Shown here piece after piece: positions 24,597 to 24,819 of a stretch of 24,819 bases of DNA. The stretch's first letter is position 1. Every line of letters begins with the position of its first letter. The notes under the pieces are model-generated. The model searched no databases. It was not told where the DNA came from and saw only the letters and a list, made by a program, of their open reading frames with translations. The stretch spans positions 1-24,819 of the forward strand of contig SFHK01000033.1 of assembly GCA_004556395.1 (NCBI GenBank). The letters are read 5' to 3'. This DNA comes from Clostridiales bacterium (GTDB taxonomy: Bacteria > Bacillota > Clostridia > Christensenellales > Aristaeellaceae). A program made the translations under genes and the position numbers.

Positions 24597-24819
24597 TCAG
24601 AATAAGCGCTTCTCCCAGCTTCCTACCCGTTCTTTGTGAACCCCGGCGCTGCCAACCTTGAAGAAGTCCGCAAACGCCTGATACGCCCCGGGTTCCCTCT
24701 TCGGAAGCGTCGTCCGATAAAGGTGACAGGTCATATGATAACTGAACTGGTTTTTGATCACCATAATCGTCATCCACTTTCCCTGCTTCATCTCCTGAAT
24801 CACAAGACTCGTGAACCCG
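24597..24819 (-). CDS. 3' end of an unrecognised protein gene (runs off the right edge)
   Basis: The minus strand is open from the window edge to TGA at 24597-24599, giving at least 73 residues. These include IQEMKQGKWMTIMVIKNQ, a His/Tyr/Cys-containing stretch SYHMTCHLYRTT and the basic C-terminus HKERVGSWEKRLF. An internal ATG exists but no ribosome binding site fits it, so the real start probably lies outside. No family is recognised, and there are no membrane helices in the visible part. It would be transcribed toward the sigma operon, with no clear terminator between. It could be the end of a real gene or a chance open frame. Confidence 0.45.
   Translation of the reverse strand, partial: GFTSLVIQEMKQGKWMTIMVIKNQFSYHMTCHLYRTTLPKREPGAYQAFADFFKVGSAGVHKERVGSWEKRLF

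Overview
The window looks like chromosomal DNA of a fairly GC-rich, low-GC-lineage Gram-positive bacterium (Bacillota, class Clostridia, probably a gut member). This rests on an intact sigH (Spo0H-type sigma factor) beside mrnC, rlmB and tuf, strong GGAGG-type ribosome binding sites, sigma-A-like promoters, an SLH-bearing surface protein, and a TetR/ABC half-transporter locus of a kind I associate with Clostridia. The exact genus cannot be read from the sequence.

Layout. Positions 1-14625 are a housekeeping block entirely on the minus strand. Reading in the direction of transcription (right to left) it holds a MoxR ATPase/DUF58/transglutaminase operon (14625-10110), then secA-prfB-DUF1461-tsaD (10046-4449), ending at a clear terminator. 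Next comes a 512-base gene-free stretch holding a dense cluster of DnaA boxes (4075-4224, plus one at 4387-4395). Beyond it lies rhaB-mrnC-rlmB-sigH (3936-425), followed by tRNA-Gly(CCC) and the start of tuf, which runs off the left edge. At 14815-15210 there is one small basic coiled-coil protein gene of unknown function.

From 15.2 kb the content becomes accessory. An AT-rich intergenic stretch precedes three plus-strand loci: a TcmP/LCM-like SAM methyltransferase, a TetR regulator, and a wrecked ABC exporter. The exporter remnant appears to be a fusion of two tandem half-transporter genes, with a stop at codon 3, an out-of-frame junction and a one-base slip in an A-tract near the 3' end.

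The right part (24137-18916, minus strand) is one tightly packed operon: an ECF-like sigma factor, a small two-helix membrane protein, a polytopic membrane protein, a PrsW-type intramembrane protease, a second two-helix protein resembling the first, and an 894-residue exported multi-Ig protein with a C-terminal SLH-like region. The gene set suggests an envelope-stress or cell-surface signalling system, in which the protease would act on the small membrane proteins to release the sigma factor. That is inference and is the most interesting hypothesis here, together with the DnaA-box cluster upstream of the sigH operon. The right edge carries the 3' end of an unrecognised minus-strand gene.
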